Source of the DNA: Hormiphora californensis
Lineage: Eukaryota > Ctenophora > Tentaculata > Cydippida > Pleurobrachiidae
Assembly: GCA_020137815.1 (NCBI GenBank)
Contig: CM035350.1
Location: 1,670,335-1,734,334, forward strand
Length of the DNA stretch: 64,000 bases
Direction of reading: 5' to 3'
The notes below the pieces were generated by a model, which worked only from the letters and a program-made list of their open reading frames with translations, did no database searches and was not told where the DNA came from. Shown here piece after piece: positions 54,249 to 64,000 of this stretch. Numbering within the stretch: the stretch's first letter is position 1; every line of letters starts with the position of its first letter. Both the position numbers and the translations under genes were made by a program.

Positions 54249-57200
54249 CCTATCTCTCTTTCTCTGAGCACAGAAATTAGTCGTGCTATTTGCATGTGCG
54301 TGTGTGCAAGTGTACACACAAGTTGTGCTGGTCAGACTCACCCTGCAGTGAGAACAGAGCCACCAGATACATGAAGTGGTTCTACCCCAGTGAGAACAGA
54401 GCCACAAGATACATGAAGTGGTTCTACCCCAGTGAGAACAGAGCCACAAGATACATGAAGTGGTTCTACCCCAGTGAGAACAGAGCCACAAGATACATGA
54501 AGTGGTTCTACCCCAGTGAGAACAGAGCCACAAGATACATGAAGTGGTTCTACCCCAGTGAGAACAGAGCCACAAGATACATGAAGTGGTTCTACCCCAG
54601 TGAGAACAGAGCCACAAGATACATGAAGTGGTTCTACCCCAGTGAGAACAGAGCCACAAGATACATGAAGTGGTTCTACCCCAGTGAGAACAGAGCCACA
54701 AGATATATGAAGTGGTTCTACTCTGCAGTGAGAACAGAGCCACAAGATACATGAAGTGGTTCTACCCCAGTGAGAACAGAGCCACAAGATACATGAAGTG
54801 GTTCTACTCTGCAGTGAGAACAGAGCCACAAGATACATGAAGTGGTTCTACCTTTCTCTGCCCCCTCTCTATTACCAAACATAACAACTCTTCTCCCCAT
54901 GTCAGGGTTTGAAGTATCTACACCGGGTTAACGTGATTCACAGAGACATGAAAGCAGGGAACCTACTTCTAACTAATACTGCTATCGTTAAAATAGGTAA
55001 CATCTCATTTACAACCCACAGACACAGTATAATCCCAACTTACTATCCTAACTTACTGATTTGTTTGATCTCATCCTTGAATAGGCGAGTACTTTATGTA
55101 AACAGCAATACCAATACCGTATTGGTATTGCTGTTTACATAAAGTACTCGCCTATTCAAGGATGAGATCAAACAAATCAGTTTTCCTCTCCATCCGCCAC
55201 ATCCCCGTACATATCCTAACTTATTATTATCCTAACTTATATCCCTTCTACAATTATACTCCTTGTTTTCTGTGGTATGGTATGTCATTACTGTGGTGTG
55301 GGGCGTGTTTCACAATACTATCACGGGGTGGTGTGGGGGTACTGTGTTGTAATAGCGAGTGTATGGGAGGTTGTAAATGTAGAATATTACATATAATGTT
55401 AGCGAGAGATATCTTTAAAAAGAGATATATAGAGAGAGGAATCACAACGATAAAGTATCGGTGTCAACTCAATGTGTTACCAGTCTCTTTCCTTCTCCTT
55501 CTCCTTCTTAGTTCTTCTTCTCCTTCTCTCCTGTCCAAATTCGATCTATCCCCCTGTTATACTTAGTGGGTGTCTGCATATATATTTGTTCTCTCTTTGT
55601 CATGTTTTACTCAGTCTTAGCACTACACACACGCACACACCTATCATGTATGACATAGGCAGGTACTGAGGTATTCGGCTTAGTAAAGGGCGAAATACCG
55701 GAAGAGAGAGAGAGAGAGAGAGAGAGAAAAGAGTGCTAAAAAATAAACTGAAAATGGTGTTATTCTCACTTTGCAGCACACCCATGAGAGAGGGGGCAGG
55801 TCCTTTGACCAGGTATAATTTGTCTGGGGGGAAATGTAGTAAGTGAATTCCTATTACGTCACGAGGGCTACCTGTACACACGCTACATAGAGTAGCACAC
55901 GAAATCGTGACTCGAGGAATTTCTACATGAAGAAGATCTGCTCTCTGGATGTGTGTAGAAGTTAATTTGAAAGAAGAGTGCGACAGTATTGTTGCAAAAC
56001 TGAGTGGTTTACTAAGTGCAGTGTAAACAGCAGCAGTATAATGGTGTGTTATTCATATCAATTACCTGCTTGGCTGGTTATATTGTACTGTTGTTCACCC
56101 CTCACATGACCCCCCTTCCCCCGGCCCTGTTATCATGAGATACTTGATATACACGACTGTATCAAGTGTGTGTAGAACACCTCCCCCTTAATTCTTCGAG
56201 TGTGTATTTTGTGCTCACTACGCTCGCTCATTGTTTTCAGGTGACTTTGGGGTCTCAGCTCTCAATGCGACTCACGATCAGAAGCGACACTCCCATGTTG
56301 GATCCTGCTACTGGTAATTTAGAAAGAGGGGGTGTGAGGGGGGGGTGGGGGGAATTGGCTAGTGTGTGAGGGTGGGGGAGTGTGTGTGGGTGGATTGCTT
56401 GTGTATGTGATTTTGTAGTATCACTTCCTATGTTGTAATCAAACTACGCGATCTTTGAACAAACAAACATGTTGGCAGACAGTAAATCCCGCCATACACA
56501 CTCTCTCTCTCCGTGCACTGCACTCTCTCTCCGTGCCTCCATTAGCAGGGTATGCTGTGTAACTGCAAAACATTTTATGCACTCTCTCTTCAGTAACCAA
56601 TCACCCTGGTCCCCCGGCATTTATCCGTCGGAAATATTTCTTCTTATTTTTTTTGCTCTAATTTTTTACATCATTTCACCTTTCAGGATGCCGCCCGAAG
56701 TGATTATCTGTGAAACATCTAAAGACAACCCTTATGACTATAAGGTAAGACTCTCTCCACCCTTCTTTATCTATCTATCTCTCTCTCTCTTCCCATCTCT
56801 CTCCCTATCTCTCTCACTCTCTCTCCCTCTCTCTCTCTCTCTCCCTCTCTCTCCCTCTCTCTATTTCTTTCCTCATTTCTCTGTCACAGTATGAAACACT
56901 TACACAAACCGGAATTTATTAATTGCTCTGCATGTGACTGTACATCCCAGGCTGATGTTTGGTCGCTAGGAATAACTCTTCTGGAAATGGCGGAGATGAA
57001 GCCGCCAAATTTTGATCTCCATCCCACCCGAGCCTTGATCCGCATTCCAAAGAGCGCCCCTCCGACATTCCTATATCCGGAGAAATGGTGAGCTGCGCCG
57101 GGGAGGTAGATGCAAAGTTCCATGTGGGCCGTGTCCTTGCTGAGTGCGATATTTCTAAAACTGTGCCGCGCGGGGTTTCTAAAATATTGAAAGTCAGGCA

Positions 57201-58585
57201 GTGTTAGCAACACGTTGCGCGCACTCACGCTGAAACTCAAGGAGGGAACTGCTGCCGGGCCGGGTGAGAAGAAATAATAATACTTGAAAAGCTGCTGCTG
57301 CCTGCTGTAGGAAACCTTTTAGTTTGTTTAATACCTTCCCTTTGTTAAAGCTGTAATGTACTTGCTGAATTACCTCCCTCCCCATGTTAGGTCTAAATTG
57401 TTTTCTGAGTTTCTGGGCCGATGTCTCGTGAAGGATCCTAAACATCGAACCTCAACGGGCCAACTTTTACAGGTAGGGGAGAGAGGGGTATCACATTGCA
57501 ATGATAACGCATTTCTCATACTATCGTTGTTTCTTTTTTCTCTCTAGCACAAGTGGCTCAGTGGTCGACCCATTGAAAACAAACCGCTACGAATCCTCAT
57601 CGCTGAGATGTCTGCTCCTGTGGAAGAAACCCTTGAGGAGGCAGGACCAGAGATAGAGGATGAGGTATCCAGTTCCAGTTCTCTGGCCCAGGAGGTTCTG
57701 AGAAGGAGGAGCACAAAGAGTAGTGAGGGGAGTGGTACTGGACCTCGTTTTGGTATCTCTGTTCTACCCCACGGGGGCGGTATATCAACCCCTAATCTAC
57801 TAGAGGTACGTACTGACAAACTGACACAGACAATTACTGACATATTGACAACACACACACAGGGTACTAGACAGCAACAGAGACGATACAGCCACAGACT
57901 GACAGGGGGTACAAGACCCCTCCCTATGACACGAGAGATCAGTGCTTCTATGAGTGCTCTCGATTCTGGGAGACCTCCCCGATACCCGCGAGTTCTGCCT
58001 GGCTCACAACGTCTATCCCACCAGCATGATGCTTTGCCTGGTATTGCAACTCAGGCTGGCATGTTCAAACAGAACTCAGAGTTGAACCTCAATTCCAGCC
58101 TCACCTACCTCCAAATACCTCAGTCAAAGGAAACAGAAAAGGTAGGTCCCCGCCCCCCTGGTAGTTATGCCATATTTCCCCTACATACCACCTTCCAGCT
58201 TTACACTAATCGCCCTTATAGCTTCCAAAAGTCTCACCATCCCCCCGGCCCTAAAACAACCCTTCTCTCTCCTTTACAGCTGTACAAGAGGACACGCAGT
58301 AGAAAGTTTGTGATTGATGGGGAGGAGCTAGTTCGACACACAGAGGACCTTATCAGTGTGGCGGAGGACAGCAAAACCACATACGCTCAGCGTGTATACC
58401 GGCTGCGTAAGGAGGTGGAGAAGGAATACACCGCCCTCCGGAAAGCTGAGCTAAAGGATCAGAAAAAGATGATGTCTAGATGGAAACGGGAGAGGGATGA
58501 TCTGCTGAAGACACAACGTGCAGAGATAGAGGCAATACACAAGGGGTGCAATGCCAAGCTGGACAAGACCCACAAAGAAAGGTAA
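53062..58585 (+). CDS. SLK: SLK/LOK (STK10)-family Ste20 protein kinase
   Basis: Exons: 53062-53205, 53305-53472, 53981-54088, 54906-54996, 56241-56313, 56687-56744, 56951-57087, 57391-57472, 57548-57805, 57863-58141, 58280-58585; phases agree throughout and give 567 residues. Kinase domain ~30-290: glycine loop GDGAFGTVYK, Lys in AAVKSI, Glu in STELLVLAQ, HRDMKAGN, DFGVSA. Family-specific features: IMLEFCAVGSVERVMEELDR, MPPEVIICETSKDNPYDYK, and ENKPLRILIAE after the domain. The C-terminal part (KRTRSRKFVIDGEEL, then charged coiled coil) is the start of the PKK domain. SLK/LOK kinases phosphorylate ERM proteins at the cell cortex. The P+1 loop reads GSCYWMPPE where GTPYWMAPE is usual. The protein is much shorter than vertebrate SLK/LOK; AAAG-GTAAG at the end could be a donor instead of the stop, but no further exon was found. 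Confidence 0.9.
53255..53330 (+). other. Duplicated 3' splice site at kinase exon 2
   Basis: CAGGCACGGCACACCTCGGA occurs twice, giving acceptors before 53,264 and 53,305, 41 bp apart. Only the second keeps the kinase frame. It is the second example in this window of a duplicated acceptor plus exon start. Confidence 0.8.
54130..54265 (+). repeat. (CT)n microsatellite
   Basis: CT tract in the kinase intron between exons 3 and 4. Confidence 0.9.
54340..54850 (+). repeat. 42-bp minisatellite, about 12 copies
   Basis: Unit CAGTGAGAACAGAGCCACAA + GATACATGAAGTGGTTCTAC + CC, nearly identical between copies, with three TCTGCAGTGAG variants near the ends. As 42 is a multiple of three, both strands stay open (SENRATRYMKWFYP repeat on plus), but the array is inside kinase intron 3 and is not flanked by splice sites in the needed frame. 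Confidence 0.95.
55055..55181. repeat. Perfect 127-bp palindrome
   Basis: Two exactly complementary 63-bp arms around a single C (ACTGATTTGTTTGATCTCAT outward, centre CCAATACCGTATTGG). It is in kinase intron 4. Such an inverted repeat with no spacer could extrude a cruciform, or could be a fold-back sequencing artefact. Confidence 0.9.
55082..56240 (+). other. Kinase intron 4, otherwise without recognised features
   Basis: Apart from the palindrome, it contains a GA run near 55,705 and mixed sequence. No exon or RNA gene was recognised. Confidence 0.5.
56775..56885 (+). repeat. (CT)n-rich tract
   Basis: Interrupted CT repeat directly after the donor of kinase exon 6. Confidence 0.9.
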
Positions 58586-58844
58586 GAAACGAAAACCAAT
58601 CTCCACTCCGAAAGAAATGAAACAAGTATTTTCAATGCTGGTCATGGTAACAGTATATGTGATACCACGACGTTGGTAACTGTATAATACTGTCTACTGG
58701 ACTGTAACAGTGAATATGATATCACGATTTCGGTAGCTCTTCCTGCCTCTCCACTTGTACTTCCCTAAGATAGAAGAGGAAATTAACATAATGTACACTT
58801 CACACTATTACTGATAATATACTGGTGATAATGCCAGTAGTGTA

Positions 58845-63945
<5,101 letters not shown>

Positions 63946-64000
63946 CTGGGGTATTGGGAGTTTTTGGGTGAGGGGTTTTAGGGGCCTTTTGGGGAGGAGT

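Noticed and set aside
54189-54838. Repeat proteins on both strands of the 42-bp array
   Set aside because: The array is intronic and stays open because 42 is divisible by three; no start context or splice partner supports translation.

Overview
The window is nuclear DNA of an animal. Genes have GT-AG introns, introns and spacers are dense in (CT)n/(GA)n microsatellites, and several retrotransposons and foldback elements are present. The gene content (NCKAP1, CYRI, class IIa HDAC, SLK-type kinase, VWD/TIL/Ig secreted protein, rhodopsin-like receptor, papain-type protease with a ShKT tail) is metazoan. The protease-ShKT fusion, discoidin-like secreted protein and modest introns suggest an early-branching lineage, perhaps a cnidarian; that placement is inference. 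Several stretches (about 1-720, 1640-2060, 2250-2760, 19,800-22,290) have homopolymer inflation and scrambled low-complexity sequence that look like poor assembly, and there is a 100-N gap at 19,687-19,786.

Layout. (1) 1-3,500: low-complexity sequence and a 46-bp minisatellite. (2) 3,503-3,875 (-): first two coding exons of CYRI/FAM49, a Rac1-binding antagonist of the WAVE complex. (3) 4,808-26,462 (+): a complete 21-exon NCKAP1 (WAVE complex subunit, 1147 codons with every splice phase agreeing), head-to-head with CYRI. Its introns hold a secreted discoidin-like gene (-), a 1.4-kb TTAA-flanked transposon, a rhodopsin-like receptor gene that is duplicated and broken, a 5'-truncated Ty3/gypsy element containing a LINE fragment, and a single-exon cathepsin-ShKT gene (-). 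(4) 27,382-30,775 (-): an RCC1-repeat gene whose intron holds a LINE RNase H fragment. (5) 30,830-34,600: CT-rich, G-rich and minisatellite sequence. (6) 34,601-40,527 (-): a class IIa histone deacetylase with 14-3-3, MEF2-type and C-terminal export motifs but an altered active site. (7) 40,560-47,230: repeats, a tRNA-derived insertion and LINE 3' fragments. (8) 47,241-52,450 (-): a nearly intact CR1-type LINE with two ORFs. (9) 53,062-58,585 (+): an SLK/LOK-family Ste20 kinase. (10) 58,845 to the right edge (-): a large secreted VWD-C8-TIL-VWC-Ig protein, convergent with the kinase.

The most striking arrangement is functional. NCKAP1 is the WAVE-complex subunit that helps transmit active Rac1 to actin, and CYRI binds active Rac1 to restrain the same complex. 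Here they start 932 bp apart on opposite strands and could share a promoter. The second highlight is the deacetylase: it keeps the class IIa structural-zinc residues and regulatory tail motifs while losing one catalytic zinc ligand and two other active-site residues, as expected of a scaffold rather than an enzyme.
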